A DNA stretch of 64,000 bases from Trichobilharzia regenti (GCA_944472135.2 OX235270.1:72177168-72241167), one strand, 5' to 3'. Numbered from the stretch's first letter, positions 22,710 to 34,859 are shown. Program-made: numbers and translations. The notes: a model not told the origin generated them from the sequence alone.

Positions 22710-22755
22710 GTACTAATGAAGAGTCCCAAACAAGGACGAAACAGCTGCCCAGTAC
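22710..22755 (+). ncRNA. Degenerate hammerhead ribozyme, inverted partner copy
   Basis: It has the same architecture on the plus strand, but the core reads CTAATGA instead of CTGATGA, with the same AGA insertion and CCC instead of a NUH triplet. It is predicted inactive. Confidence 0.65.
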
Positions 22756-23869
22756 TCCCAGGTCTTCCAATGGTTCTCTAACTGATGTCAGCTCATGGTG
22801 AAATCCTGTAACCAATCAACCAAATTTCTACAAACCAATACTTGAATACTACGTATTTGTTAAATTCGGTCATATTTGTGGGCATAACTTTACTGCTAGT
22901 TTTATGCAAGATGTAATGGTGGTATATATTTTTTCACTCACCTTTAAATGCAAGAAAAATAACTATTAGATGTGATTTCAAATTAAGTATTTCCTTAGTT
23001 CACGCTCACAAAACGGCAGTCACTCTGCTTTCATTTATATGATTAAATTTAACAAACTATTATTGATCAACGGCAGCGGCACCAGTTAGTTAAATAATTA
23101 AAGCTAAAATTCGTAGGTCATTGGATTTCAGAGCAGTGGATAAATAGTAATGTCTTCACCTCTAAACCTAAGGTACTGAGATCCATCCTTAGTGAGGTCA
23201 TATAGGGAGGCACGATTTTGAAGCCTTCCAAAGGAGTACATAATACCTGCCCTGATTTTCAGTGTTTTGTTTTGTGAAATTCCATTCTCGAAGAAATCCT
23301 TTTTGAAATCTAGCAGATCTCTAACAGTCCAGCATTTAAGAATAATTCATTATGTCACTGCTTAGAAAAGCCTGAGTGAACAGCTATGCGAATGTTTTTG
23401 GTTGTAAAGCTAAATATTATTTAGTTAAACACATATGTCTAAAAACTTGTAGGACGTTAAATGACAGTGAAAACGTGCTCTTTGCAAACACTACGATTAC
23501 TACCAACAAGTTAAAACAAAGTCGTACTATCTTTATGTATTATTCATCTCTGTTTCTAGCTATACAGAAAAGTAATTGGTAGGTTATTACCTTATTACAT
23601 ATTGTTATGTCCAAGTAAAATTCTTAATCTCACCATTTCCAATGATTCTCTAAATGATATCAGCTCATAATGAAATCCTTCAATCAATCAAACAAAATCC
23701 CTCTTAAACTAGTACTTAAAAGTTCAAATTACCTTCATGTACTGACTACATAAGATTTTACTCGTATGAATCCTGCATTTATGATTATATCTGGTTAACT
23801 TTAATGAAAAGAAATAAAACCTATGAGCATAGAAAAAGCTGTAAAAACTAAAATTTAAAAAGAACTTAC

Positions 23870-23953
23870 TCTGGATAACAACCGTATATTTGTACTTCCT
23901 GAGGCAACAAAATGAGCGAAAAAGAGGAAATTGTAATATTTTGTAGTTTCAGC
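23870..23953 (-). CDS. MFS transporter, exon 7 (TM7)
   Basis: It has 28 codons, phase 0-0, with donor AGA|GTAAGT. It encodes KYYNFLFFAHFVASGSTNIR then LLSR, joining to LFGQTFI of the next exon as expected for TM7. An in-frame TAG sits just before 23953, forcing the exon to begin at the AG there. The pyrimidine tract before the acceptor is weak, so the 5' limit is less sure than for the other exons. Confidence 0.7.
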
Positions 23954-24671
23954 CTAAATTTCTCTACTGCTATAACTTTCACTAAAAACTGTAAACACCA
24001 CAGTCCATATTTCATACTTGTCCGAATCACCTTTGAAATGATGATCAGTTTAGCTGCTTCATATTAAAAGTATTAACCAACATCTTTCAACCAGACGTTC
24101 ACAGTGACCGTAAAACCAATGAGGTTAACAATGTTGAGAACCATATAGTCCTATAGTCTGATATTAGCTGTCAGGAAGAGTCAATCAGTAGAGAACATAC
24201 TGCACATTTGGTGTGATAATGAGTGGAAATAAACTTGCAACCAAGACCAAGAAGAGTTTCTTGTTAACTGAATCGTCCTAATACTACCAACTATGTACTT
24301 GATACTATATATATTTATACATATTTAAGTATATGTATTATTTAGAAATTGGTTTTATATTAATTTGGTATAGCATTCAGGAATAGTGGCTATTTTTATG
24401 AACTTGATGAAGATTAGGCTTGTTTGTCTACTTATTTATGTTTACATTAACTGTTTGATGGAGAATACTGAATAACTTAGATATCGACACAAGGGTAATC
24501 ATCACTTTTCACGGAAGGTGGATACATCTGTTACTTCGCCACTTGTGTTCTGTTTTACTGTCTCTTGTAGAATGGTTTCACTTATTTTGCTTAAATTTCT
24601 TGAAATAACACAAAAGTCTAGAGCATAATCTAGTACACGTTTATCTCCAAAATGTATATTTCTAGGCAAAG

Positions 24672-25045
24672 GTGTTTAAGGACTATTATTATTATTCTCT
24701 TGGGTTCCGAGTGGAACTTAGGGATTCAACAACACATCTCCACTTCGTTTTACTTTCTGCCCTCCTCTTCAGCTGGATCCACGATTACCCATCTCCTCGT
24801 TGCTCGATCTCCTCCATGTCATCCTCTCACCGACAATCGCCTCGTTGCTTCCCATTCGGATTCCACCCCAGCCGTGATATGGCAAGCGATGTCATTCGAC
24901 AGCCTCCTCAACATATATCCGATTCATCTCTACTTTCACCTACATATTTGTTGAGCAGTCGGTTTTTGTTTGTTTTCTTCGATGAGTTGCTTGTTACTAA
25001 TTCTTTATGTCCATTTGATCTTCATTGTGTGGCCAATGAAGGCAA
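24672..25045 (-). pseudogene. RTE remnant, 3' end (split by SINE)
   Basis: On the minus strand, decayed RTE C-terminal sequence (RLSNDIA, WNP.GK-like and GVESEWEATRRLS) leads to a tail CTAAGTTCCACTCGGAAC and an (ATA)n end at about 24700-24684. Upstream the element resumes after the SINE at 25207. Confidence 0.65.
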
Positions 25046-25206
25046 CCGGATTGAGAGGGTGCGCGAAAGCGTCACCATTCCCATTCGGTATAGAGGAACT
25101 GGCCTGTGCTGAGCGGTTAACCATAACCATGCTTACTGCTACAGAAACTTCAAGCTTCTAGCTTGGAGCCCTATGTTCCACTGGGAACGTGCAGGAAAAT
25201 AAAAAA
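25046..25206 (+). mobile_element. Short RTE-tailed SINE with long target-site duplication
   Basis: The 3' half has the tail shared with the SINEs at 30073 and 34421: CTGCTACAGAAACTTCAAGC, then AGCCCTATGTTCCACTGGGA and GGAAAATAAAAAAAA. The 5' half differs from them and shows no clear pol III boxes. The flanks 24999-25035 and 25207-25243 are identical over 37 bp, and similarity continues about 9 bp with two changes. Both flanks are RTE sequence, so the SINE landed in an RTE copy. Confidence 0.75.
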
Positions 25207-25790
25207 AAATTCTTTATGTCCATTTGATCTTCATTGTGTGGCCAGAGAAGGCAGCTGTGGATAAAAGTTTGCAGACGCCTGTTGGAAATCTTTTCGTTAC
25301 ACGGTGGTCAAGTTTCTCACCCGTATAGCAGCACTGACTGACTTCATATTTGTGTTGAATATTCAAATCCTGTTCTTTATGCGTCTGAGTGCAGAAGATT
25401 TCCAAACTGGTTTCAGGTTGATGAAGGCGTGTTTTGACTCTCCGATTCTGGCTGCCTTTGACATCTTCATCCGTCCCACTGGCCTGTAGTTGAAATGATG
25501 CTTCCTAGATAATTGAATGAAGTAACCTCTGTCATTCTCCCTCGTTGATGGTGATTGGTGTTGGTTATGGTTCCTGTTGGTAGTGGTTGGTTATCTTCAT
25601 CACCTGCGTCTTCTCTCTGCTTACTTGCAGTCCTGCCTTCACTGGCTGGTTCTTCAGCCAGTTCGTTGCTTTTTACCTGTAATTCTTCATGTTTGTGTGA
25701 CCTTAGACAAATCATCTACGAAATTCAGATCTTCTAGAGTCTTCTTATCAGTGTCTCCTCGCCCCCCACAGTCTGACACATAATCCAGTC
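25207..25790 (-). pseudogene. RTE remnant, RT C-terminal part (split by SINE)
   Basis: On the minus strand LEDLNFVDDL carries the RTE catalytic box, followed by the conserved TSFNYLGSIISTTGQWDG block (about 25520-25470), FNTN/LLY-like decayed sequence, and SCL..P..EDQMD near 25230. Many stops are present. Confidence 0.75.
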
Positions 25791-26130
25791 CACGACAATT
25801 AGAATATCATCGGTCACAATAGGATAGTATGACACATTCATTACTAATTTAACCAGATATAACAGTATTCAAGCGTATTGTATGAAATGTAAGGCTAACT
25901 AGAGCTAGCTAAGAAACTTTAGATTTCACATCAGTTTAAATATTGGTAACGCTTTTCAGAACTTGAGTGTTACAGAAATGCCTTCCATTCAAATTACAAA
26001 TTTTTAATAATTGTTTTCATGAATAATTCCCATTCGAACATTAGTAGACAGAAGAAAAGTAGTTCAGCGAAGAGTCTCTTTTCGGCGAATTCATTTTCAT
26101 AGCTGTACAATCGCAAATATATATGGTTAT

Positions 26131-26146
26131 TTTGTGTGTGTGTGTA
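26131..26146. repeat. (GT)n microsatellite
   Basis: Seven to eight GT units. Confidence 0.8.
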
Positions 26147-26430
26147 TACATTAAATTTGTCAAACGAAAATACAATTAGTAGGTTCAGATGAATTGGATG
26201 TTGATAAGAGGATAGCAACAAAAGTGATGAGTTGTCATAAATGATTGTTAAATAAGAGTTACGTAATGGCATGAATAGTTTGATGAATGAGTTGTGCTCA
26301 AAGGGTGTACATGGAAACAAAATAATATACAGAATTACACAAGGGTTTTAAGTTAGAAAAATAAGCATACAAACAGAAGTAAGGTCAAATCAAACAAACA
26401 AAGAAAAGTTAGGTCAAATCAAAGGAGTAG

Positions 26431-26960
26431 TTACCATGCGAGTAAAAGTGGTTGGATAATTTTCTTTTGTATGCATAGTTCTGGTTCCTCCAACTGGATG
26501 GCTAGGGCTTCTGCGATGCAAAGAAGACGGAATCGTACTGTCTTTGGAAGGTTGTTCTTCACTTTGTAGATTACTTTGAAGGAGGCGTTCGTTGAGATGG
26601 AATGACCAGTATTGACGAGATGTTCGATTATTGCACTCCTTATATGGCCATTATTTCCTTTCTGTAGCCACGCTGGATAGTGTTCTTTTACCCTTTTAGA
26701 CAGGATGCGCGTTGAACGATCGATGTACCTGGCTCCACAGCAACAGGTGAACTGATATATACACATAGAAGTGGTCATGTGCGGAATCTTGTCCTTTGGG
26801 TTTCTGCAGATCAGCGGGCGACTGGAGAACACTATTCTTAGTGTTGCCGCAGGGAAAGTTCTTCCTAAAGAGGTGGAAATTCTCCTTCTGAGGACGTCAC
26901 TAAATAGGTCTCTTTTGTTTTCGTCGTAAAAATTTCCTTACAAAGACCACGGTTAAGCCA
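26431..26960 (-). pseudogene. Penelope-like element, GIY-YIG endonuclease end
   Basis: The 26832-26431 frame (133 codons) has CIYQFTCCCGARYIDRSTR, the GIY-YIG core in the form seen in Penelope-like elements. It continues with RVKEHYPAWL and AIIEHLVNTGHSI, whose spacing of R, H/E and N residues fits this nuclease. Upstream, in another frame to 26960, the linker between RT and endonuclease (DVLRRRIS, GRTFPAATLRIVFSSRPLI) is readable. RT is absent. One residue differs from the usual YIGR (YIDR), so the nuclease is probably dead. Confidence 0.8.
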
Positions 26961-27845
26961 AGTTGAATATCATGCACTATTCTGACGAGAAATGCCACAC
27001 TTCAGTGTTATTTTCACATAGTCACTTGCTGAAATCATTATTTTGATGATTTTATTTGTTAATAGTATTGAAGACAACACAGTCGGATTAAGATAAAGAG
27101 AGTAATCAGGTTCCAGATGCTCTACATGTCCACTCATGCCATTTATATGCTACGTCATATGGCGTACTGTTTATATTGACAGGTTTGAGTAATTCTCTGA
27201 CTAGCTAGCTATGTCTGTCTGTGTATTCAAATGGGATGATTTTGACTTGATCTTTAAACTTGCAGTTATTATCACCATACCTCACTGTCCAACAGATTAC
27301 GTGAATCCCATCATGTCTGCTAATTTCAGTACCAATCCATGGTTAACAAATAGTTTCACTTACTTTACCAACGGAATATCACACAAATTTTAAGCAGTCT
27401 GTGAAAAGACTTCTGAAGCTTCTGTAGTCCAGAGCTTGCAGTTTTTACTCTAAATGGACCGAATAGAACAAGATGAATACACACCATGAAGTAGTCGTCC
27501 TGTTTAGCTTGTTTACACAACATCAAGTGGCAATTTGACGACAAAACAACTCCTTTTCTGGTAATAAAGTGCACAAACAACTGTGTATACAATGAAAATT
27601 TTAAACAATTAAATTTAATAGAGTCTTTGGATTACTACTAGCTGTTGCAGTTCACTTTGCGTTCATTCAAAGTTATTGCATTACTGAATTCACTGAACTT
27701 TGATCAAAAAATTTCTTTTAATTCTAATTTTTACCACCAAAGTTTACTCTACGAATATATAGAGCTTTATAGAAGAATTTGTTAAACTCTTTTCATTCCA
27801 TAGAGCAGAAATACGACATCACCTAAAATACTTCAGTGAACTTAC

Positions 27846-27908
27846 ATCATCTTCGGTTTCATACTTTGCAGAACTTTTCTCACTTGCAGTTTCTTTTGTA
27901 TCTTCCAC
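27846..27908 (-). CDS. MFS transporter, exon 6 (central cytosolic loop)
   Basis: The acceptor CATACAG precedes 27908 and the donor GAT|GTAAGT follows 27846. It has 21 codons, phase 0-0, encoding VEDTKETASEKSSAKYETED, a charged segment. The position between TM6 and TM7 fits the variable cytosolic loop of MFS proteins. Confidence 0.75.
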
Positions 27909-27953
27909 CTGTATGGAATGCATCAACAAAATGTTTGCAATCAACGTTCACGT

Positions 27954-30048
27954 AAATCTCTCATGTTTAACTAGTTATTTAGCCTACGTAAGGATACACA
28001 TAAAAGACCAAATAGCTAGAAACTGTTTACATAATGACGTTAGTGTGTAATCAGAACTGCCGTATTTCTTAGTTTCTTAACTTACCATCAGCAGCCATGT
28101 TTACTGACAAGTAAACTGTTGTTCATGACTGCATTTCTTACAAATTTTGCTTAGATTTTCATACGTAAGGGGCTGAGTAAACATTGTGAGACGCTTAATA
28201 TAAGAAATATACAAAAAAGAGTTAAGGTGATCAAAAAATTCAATATAACTTTTGTTTAGGAAGATGAAAAAGGTAAGTATTCCCAAAAACAAATTTAAAT
28301 TAACACAGCCTGCATCTAAACAACCAAATCTTACTGATGCTGAGAATAAATAGAAGCGATGTTGTAATTTCCTCAACTAAAAGTAATTTTCAGTAGTTTA
28401 GTGAGTTTAGTTTAGGCCCTAATAGTCGAGTTATTTTATAAGTTATGTACGAAAAGATTTATTCTTGTTTTAACTGGCTGACTGAGTTTGTGTTACTGAC
28501 ATCATTCAGACACGCAACTATACTAGTTAGTTGCCAAATTATCGTTCAACATGGAATGATATGCAGCAGATGGCAGCATCCCGAAGGAAAAACAATCACA
28601 GTCTTCGACAGACAACTCACTTGAGGCAGCTTAAACAATCAAGTACTTCAAGCACAATATGAATACAGATTTTATAACGTGAAGCGTACAATCTTCAAAA
28701 TTTGGATTTCGCCAGTTAGACAATATACTGCCTGAAATAGCCCTTTGTTATTTGTTGAATAAGTTTGTTTCTAACTGTATTTTTATTTCATGAAAACGAA
28801 AGAAACTTTCATCTGCTGAAAGTTTGTCAAACATACTTAGGGCAGTTAATCGCATTCAGTGTAAAGTGTTCAACAGTTTATATGCTACATAAAAGTGAAA
28901 AACATTTTTAATCAGTATTGTACGTTATTGAGAAGTTGTGACGTGTGCTATTGATAAGATTCATCAGTACTATATAAAAGATGTTCATCGGTATAAAAAA
29001 CATCAAACAACAGGGAGATAGATTATGGCGGAGAGGGCAAACGATACAGAGTTGAGCAGGTACATAGAAGGCGTGAAAGGAACACAAAGAAACACAGTAT
29101 GAAGGCCAGAAATAATACAACGCAGAAGATCTGTGCAAATGGTGTGTCAAAGACAAGGTGTACATAATTTCGCTTTATGGAGACATCAAAGTTCAATGAG
29201 GCGTTCCTTTACCAAATCTTTCTTCTTTTACCTTTACAAAGTTATACTTGCTTGAACTGGATGTTCAACAATAAAACAGTCTTAACCATACCACCTGAAA
29301 ACTACAAATAGTGGAAAAGAAACAGAAGGTTACCCAAAGTGTTCAGAAATCGTATTGTAGACGTTTGAACTGAAGTACACAGAACTGGTTAAAATATATT
29401 GACTACACAATAGTCACCGTAGCTTCACTCCACCTGCATTGATTGCATGAATAAATCCAGTGAAAGAGAACTATATGTTTCATTACTACAGAAACGCTTC
29501 GATTATCAATCTTAAAATAGTAGTAATATTGACAGGATGTTGTCACCTTTCCTATATCAAAATCAGGTTAGGTAAGCATATATTGATCCCTTAAGGCATG
29601 TTGAAGCAATACCCTTAAGTGCAATTTACATACTAGAATGTATTTTCAAGGTGTCAAATTGGTTACTTTCAGTTACAAACTATTGTGGATATATTGGCAT
29701 TTCTGTCCTGGAACCTAAAGGTATAAGTTATTTACTTAACTGACTAAAGGCTGTATTTGCAATTAAAGTCAGCTTGTGTTACCCATTCTTCTTCAAACTA
29801 TGCACCAATAAAGAAATATTGTAAATATGTATTACCTATATGTGAAATTCGTATCATGGATTGCACAGAAATAATTTTTTAGATGCTATTAGTTGAAATT
29901 TAACAGAAATACAATACTATTAAAAACTAGGAGGTACTGGGCTTCCATATTAAAACAATTGAGAGTATTACCAATACTAGCCCATATAAGTTTGATCAAA
30001 TGTGTTTTAAAATTGCGAGTGTGAAATATCCAGGATATATATAATATA
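27954..30048. other. Intronic DNA without assigned feature
   Basis: This is part of the MFS intron between 31322 and 27908. It is AT-rich with short open frames on both strands, none with recognisable domains, splice sites and phase together. Confidence 0.4.
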
Positions 30049-30072
30049 TATATATCCATGATCATCCACTTT

Positions 30073-30307
30073 TTCAACGGTAAGAACACTCGCCGACCAT
30101 GCACATGGTCCGGGGTTCGATCCCCGGCCGACTCACTCCTTTACCTCGCTAAGCCAGAAATAATGCTGGTAAAGAGGAAAGGTTGGGCATGGGGCTAGCA
30201 ACCCTATCCTGTAAAAATGAACACTGCTACAGAAACTTCAAGCCACTAGCTTGAAGCCCTATGCTACATTGGGAACGTGAAGGAAAAATTAAAAAATTAT
30301 TATTATG
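30073..30307 (+). mobile_element. tRNA-like-head SINE with RTE-like tail, copy 1
   Basis: It contains box B GGTTCGATCC (30114-30123) followed by CCCGGCCGACTCACTCC, the body AAGCCAGAAATAATGCTGGT and the tail CTGCTACAGAAACTTCAAGC, ending in an AT-rich run. The usual box A start is replaced by AACGGTAAGAACACTCG. Flanks at 30049-30072 and 30308-30331 form a 24-bp target-site duplication with one change. It sits in an MFS intron. Confidence 0.85.
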
Positions 30308-31321
30308 TATATATCCACGATCATCCACTTTATCTGTTCTCATTATTTTCCTTCATGTTTTCAGGTACCTGTAGCTTCTTTAGTAATCATTTCTGGGCAG
30401 TATCCATCACCTAATGTTTCCAAATTACGTTACTTTTCATAATTTATTCACCATTTTCACTGGCATGTAATTACTCCATATGTTTTGTTACTAACTGATA
30501 ATAATAATAATTTACCTGCATAACCATTTCCACTAGCTCTCAGAACATGTACGGCTTTGACGAGAAGTTACGAATAGAATATCATTAGCTGATCTATACT
30601 TTTTTTAATTTATATCCTATGAATACTTTTCATACTTTAAATATAAACATCTTAGATAAGTGGCTATGTATAGGATGCTAATACTCTTCAAAGGTTTCAG
30701 GTTTCACATTGCAGTTTGGCTACTAAGGAATTCACTTTCATGAACTTCCTTCCTTATCAGGAATTATTTATTGTACTGACATGCAGATGAAGAGTTTTTG
30801 AAATTTACTAATCCAAGTTTTATTTGAATTCCCTGATACAAATAGTTACACTCATACCTGATTATTAAGTGCAACTCACAACTAGATGACAGGCATTTGA
30901 TTACTTTGTGTATTGTGAAAGCTATAACAAGGTATAATTTTTCAAATGAAGGACTGCTTTCTTACTAAATGTGAAGCGGTAATAAATTACTCTGACTATG
31001 ACTACAGTCATATAAATTTCACTGAGCGGATTAGGAGGAACGGAAATCATATCTTACAAACAAGAAATTATAGAACTTTGAAACAAATGCATTTCCTTGT
31101 CATATTCAGTTAATGTTGAACAATATTTCCAACAGATTTTTCCGACTGATAATTCATAATCTAAAGTGTTGTACTGCAAGTCAAAACTGTTTTTGTTTGT
31201 TGGAGTGACATTATTATCCAGAAAATATTAGATGTATCAGGGAGTAATGAGATGAGGTCCACTCATCTTTTTAGTTAGATAAATATAAAGTTAAAAAAAC
31301 TATGCATCGCATAAAACTTAC

Positions 31322-31445
31322 GGCTTCTATCTTGGGCTTTGGACGAAGAAATATAAAACCAATTATCTGTGTGGCGAGAAGGATACCTCCCAGGATAAGA
31401 AACGCATCAGGTAATCGATCAAGCATTTCCTTGTTGTCGAATTGT
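31322..31445 (-). CDS. MFS transporter, exon 5 (TM6)
   Basis: The acceptor TTTTTAG precedes 31445 and the donor GCC|GTAAGT follows 31322. It is 124 bp, enters in phase 2 and leaves in phase 0. It encodes QFDNKEMLDRLPDAFLILGG and ILLATQIIGFIFLRPKPK. A short loop ending in a proline precedes TM6, as in the family. Confidence 0.85.
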
Positions 31446-32906
31446 CTAAAAACACAATATTATAAAAAACAACTCAGAGCAAATCTGTAATTTTAAATTC
31501 ATTTGTTATAGTTGTGGTGTAAATGATAATTAACTACATTTAACACTCACAAAGATCCTGAACAATCTATCAAGTTGTATACAACACACAATATAAAGTA
31601 GTTGTTGTTTTCAGTCACAGAACTATACAGAGATATTTACGCCACTCCTACATCAATTAAGAGAACGTTTATTTCATTTTAATTTTACCTCTCTTAATAG
31701 CATTCTGCTGACAGTGTCCAGTTTGAATTTATTTCGCAACATTTCTTATGACACATACTTTCCATATCAATAAAAAATGTAGCGATAAAATTTATAGTTA
31801 CATCAGAAGCATTCTTGAAGTTGGTTACCGGATCCGTTTTTTTATAGTGGGTTATGCATCGAATAATCATCAGTAACAGAAGCATTTATTACCAGGAAGC
31901 ACTGACATAATTTTCTTCATAGTTTTGAAATGTTCATCAGTGTGCACCCATCACACCGTCAGTGGTAAAACATTAAGAGCACTCCCACATTCAACCACTA
32001 GACCCAAGAATCCTAAATGGTCCGTATCGCTTATTACTGAATGTCAACAGGTTAAATTTCCTGCGGTTCAAAATAAAATTTATGATCGTTGCTGTCCATC
32101 AAGATAAACAGAGTCTGTCTTGGAGGTGAATAAGTTCTGATCAGTTGTGAGTCTTTTTTATCAGCTTTACTTTCTCCAGATTATAATCAAATGAATAATA
32201 TCATGATCAGTAACTTATAGTGAAAGTTCAAAATGAACTTTACGTCGATTTCCGCCAGATTTTGTATAAAAATACGATAAGAATTTGAAGGTTAAGTATG
32301 TAAACAACGAAATTCCGTCTCAGTGTATTACTTACATACTCCAGTTACTCAACTTTGTAAATTTTCTATCATAAAATACCACTTTATATGGATGGATTTT
32401 GAAATGTCGCTTAGTTCACTGTTATTTAGAAATTTCAACCTTTTTTACACTTTGACTTTACGCATAAACGTTTAAAGGAATACTAGAGGAGCATTATTAC
32501 TCGCAGATGTTATCACTTCACTGAACATTATTTACCGAAGCAAAATAGTACATCATTTTCTTTTAACTCATTACAATTACCTATGGAAAGTGAAGCGCAG
32601 ACTAAAAATGATTCTCTTTCACTTTTACAACTTTCCAATCTGCACGGATTGTAACTTATAGGACGCAGTAGGATTTTCCTTCAAATAAACCCAAAGTATT
32701 TTGTGTGGGGACATTTAAAATCATGGATCAACGTGCTCCAAACTTTGTCACGCGTGTTCTCTCTGTTAACCTCATACATTACTTATTTGTTGAGTCTGTT
32801 GTGACAATGCGTGGTCAAGTATGATGGGAATGTATTCATTAGTATTAAATCATTCAAATAAGCTGTTTATTATGATAACAATGATTTAATTTCAGTGTCT
32901 AATTAC

Positions 32907-33037
32907 CTTGTCACATTGTTTACACGCACGTTATGCGGATTTATAAGAGCAGTTTGAATAGGACCGAATACTAGGGATCCCATTCCGTAACCACTGACTA
33001 CAAGCCCAACAACCAATCCTCTTTGTTCAGGAAACCA
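32907..33037 (-). CDS. MFS transporter, exon 4 (TM4 end to TM5 loop)
   Basis: The acceptor GTTTTCAG precedes 33037 and the donor AAG|GTAATT follows 32907. It is 131 bp, phase 0 in and phase 2 out. It encodes WFPEQRGLVVGLVVSGYGMG and SLVFGPIQTALINP. WFP..RGL..G....G.G is the best conserved motif of OFA/MCT-type MFS proteins (between TM4 and TM5). It has no suitable ATG frame, so ORF scans miss it. Confidence 0.9.
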
Positions 33038-33639
33038 CTGAAAACAAAAGAGAATAAATCTCTGTATGATTTGCTATGAAAGCATCATCACATTTATTAA
33101 AAAACGCAAAACTGTTACTTTCATTCGTTGGAGTACATGGAGAATTCTGAAAAGGCAGTAATAAGTGAATTAACGCCTAGTTTTTAAATAAATAAATCTT
33201 GAGATCAGGTGTATTTTTATCTTAGAACATTATACTTCTTAAGAGCTGATACATAAGTTTTACTCAGTGATAACTAAAACCCTAGTAAGAATCCAAATAA
33301 AATCTTATGTTTTTATCACCAGTTGAACCGTAGTTAACATTTTTTCTTTCTAGATTTCTAAATTAAATCAAAAGGAGAAATTAGAACTACTGAATTGAAA
33401 CTGTCACTGTTACAGAAAATTTTCTAAATTCCTAGAACAAACGTTGAATATAAAATTATGCTCTTTATCATAGACTGTTGTATGCTGGTTATCATTTAGT
33501 AAATCAAACAAGTGTCCACATCATGCTAATCTTCCAGTACTGAAATCATGAGTGAAAATAAATTTTACCTAAATTTGTTACGTGACTGGCTAAACAACTA
33601 TGTTTTATGGGGAAATCAAATCTGTATCAAGGTATTTAC

Positions 33640-33766
33640 CGTTGCAGCAACAGCCAAAGTAACGGAGAATCCTAGACCGACACCGGTTCCAAACAGAAAA
33701 GAATAGGTCATAAGGACTCCGACATATACTTTCTGGATTGTAAAATAAGTTAGCAGAACACCACCA
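33640..33766 (-). CDS. MFS transporter, exon 3 (TM3-TM4)
   Basis: The acceptor TTGTTTTAG precedes 33766 and the donor ACG|GTAAAT follows 33640. It is 127 bp. It encodes GGVLLTYFTIQKVYVGVLMT and YSFLFGTGVGLGFSVTLAVA; LFG.G.GLG is typical of TM4. The first base completes a Ser codon with the AG of the previous exon, giving SCFLLSGGVLLTYF across the junction, which supports the join. Confidence 0.88.
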
Positions 33767-34420
33767 CTAAAACAAATAATTGAAACAAACAATAATTGAG
33801 TCTGTTTAATATGGAGTGAAGTTACTGGCAGCAAAAGTGACATAATGCAAATACCAGAAATACGGAGGATATTATTACCGACAGTCAAATCAGAGGAGGA
33901 TAATAAATAATCTCAAAATTCTATTTCAATTCCAGCACATCACAACATTCTAATAAGTTACTTATTATGACTATAAAAACACTCGTCTTATTTCCCATGT
34001 GATTGTAATTGATCAATAACACTCGTTTTATTATTTCTGAATGTACATTATCCCATACTGATTTTTATTCAAATGTCTATTCAATTCCAAACATTTATAT
34101 AAATAAAGGAAAAAGTTGTGTGAGTAACTTGATATGATTATGAGCAATAGTTTGTGCTCGAAACGTCATCAGTTAATATTACTGTATAACACTGTGTGAT
34201 TTATCAAAAGAAAATTTTATCTACAATGGAGAAACGTTAAACGTCCTTTGACTCGTGGATGGCTTCTTCAAACACATAATCTACATGCACAGTACGCCAA
34301 CAGTCATAACGGGATGAGGAAACGAAATTGGGAATCGATTTGCTTTTGCATGCACCTGACATCTAAAAGAAAACACTATGGAGAGTTGGCCCCTTAAATT
34401 ATCACCTTCTAGAATTTCTA

Positions 34421-34649
34421 CGTCGGTGGCATAGCGGTTAGGACGCTCGTCGGCCATGCACATGGTCCGGGTTCGATCCCCGGCCGACTCACTCCTTTAC
34501 CTCGCTAAGCCAGAAATAATGCTGGTAAAGAGGAAAGGTTGGGCATGAGGCTGGCAACCCTATCCTGTAAAAATGAACACTGCTACAGAAACTTCAAGCC
34601 ACTAGCTTGAAGCCCTTTGCTCCACTGGGGAATGTGAAGGAAATAAAAG
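34421..34649 (+). mobile_element. tRNA-like-head SINE with RTE-like tail, copy 2 (most complete)
   Basis: Box A is TGGCATAGCGG (34427-34437) and box B is GGTTCGATCC (34470-34479). The body holds CACTCCTTTACCTCGCTAAG, AATGCTGGTAAAGAGG and AACCCTATCCTGTAAAAATG. The tail CTGCTACAGAAACTTCAAGC, AGCTTGAAGCCCTTTGC ends in GGAAATAAAA. The final block resembles the 3' end of the RTE copies (GCTGAAGCCCTATGTTCC ... GGAAATAATAA), implying mobilisation by RTE machinery. No clear target-site duplication was found. A true tRNA is ruled out because no tRNA cloverleaf continues past box B. Confidence 0.85.
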
Positions 34650-34859
34650 AAGTAACACTTGAACGGAGCCTACGTTATTTCTTTATTAACATAACCATAT
34701 TGGTTATTTAACTATGCAACTCTACAGTTCCTATTGTTTCTCGATGAAATCATAAAATAGGGGCAGTATACAAAGGAACTAGTACTACTTCTGAATAAAG
34801 CTGAAGAAACCAGATATTCCAGACAAAATCGTACTATCATATAATGTTCGTTCACTATC

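Larger units (their letters stand above)
22502..22846. mobile_element. Hammerhead-type SINE (Sm-alpha-like), inverted-5'/direct-3' insertion, copy 1
   Basis: Perfect 13-bp flanking duplications TACTACGTATTTG lie at 22489-22501 and 22847-22859. On the plus strand the left half is the reverse complement of tRNA-like head, hammerhead and tail (22680 to 22502). The right half (about 22708-22846) is hammerhead and tail in direct orientation, running to the true 3' end. The overlap forms inverted arms of about 105 bp. This is the structure produced by twin priming during LINE-driven integration. The minus-strand head has box A at 22669-22659 and a perfect box B at 22625-22615. Confidence 0.85.

Noticed and set aside
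24652..25112. Long plus-strand frames (100 and 146 codons), Ser/Pro/His-rich
   Set aside because: They are antisense to an RTE remnant and cross into a SINE; no coding signature of their own.
28086..28105. Extra MFS micro-exon (CAG ... GATG|GTAAG)
   Set aside because: In the required phase it begins with TAA; exons 5 and 6 already join in phase without it.
33767..33888. Upstream extension of MFS exon 3 (frame starts at 33888)
   Set aside because: The TTTTAG acceptor at 33767 gives an exact family-like junction (LLSGGVLLTYF); the upstream part is intron.
34421..34500. tRNA gene
   Set aside because: Boxes A and B are good, but no acceptor/T-arm structure follows; the sequence continues as a SINE with an RTE-like tail, and related copies exist.
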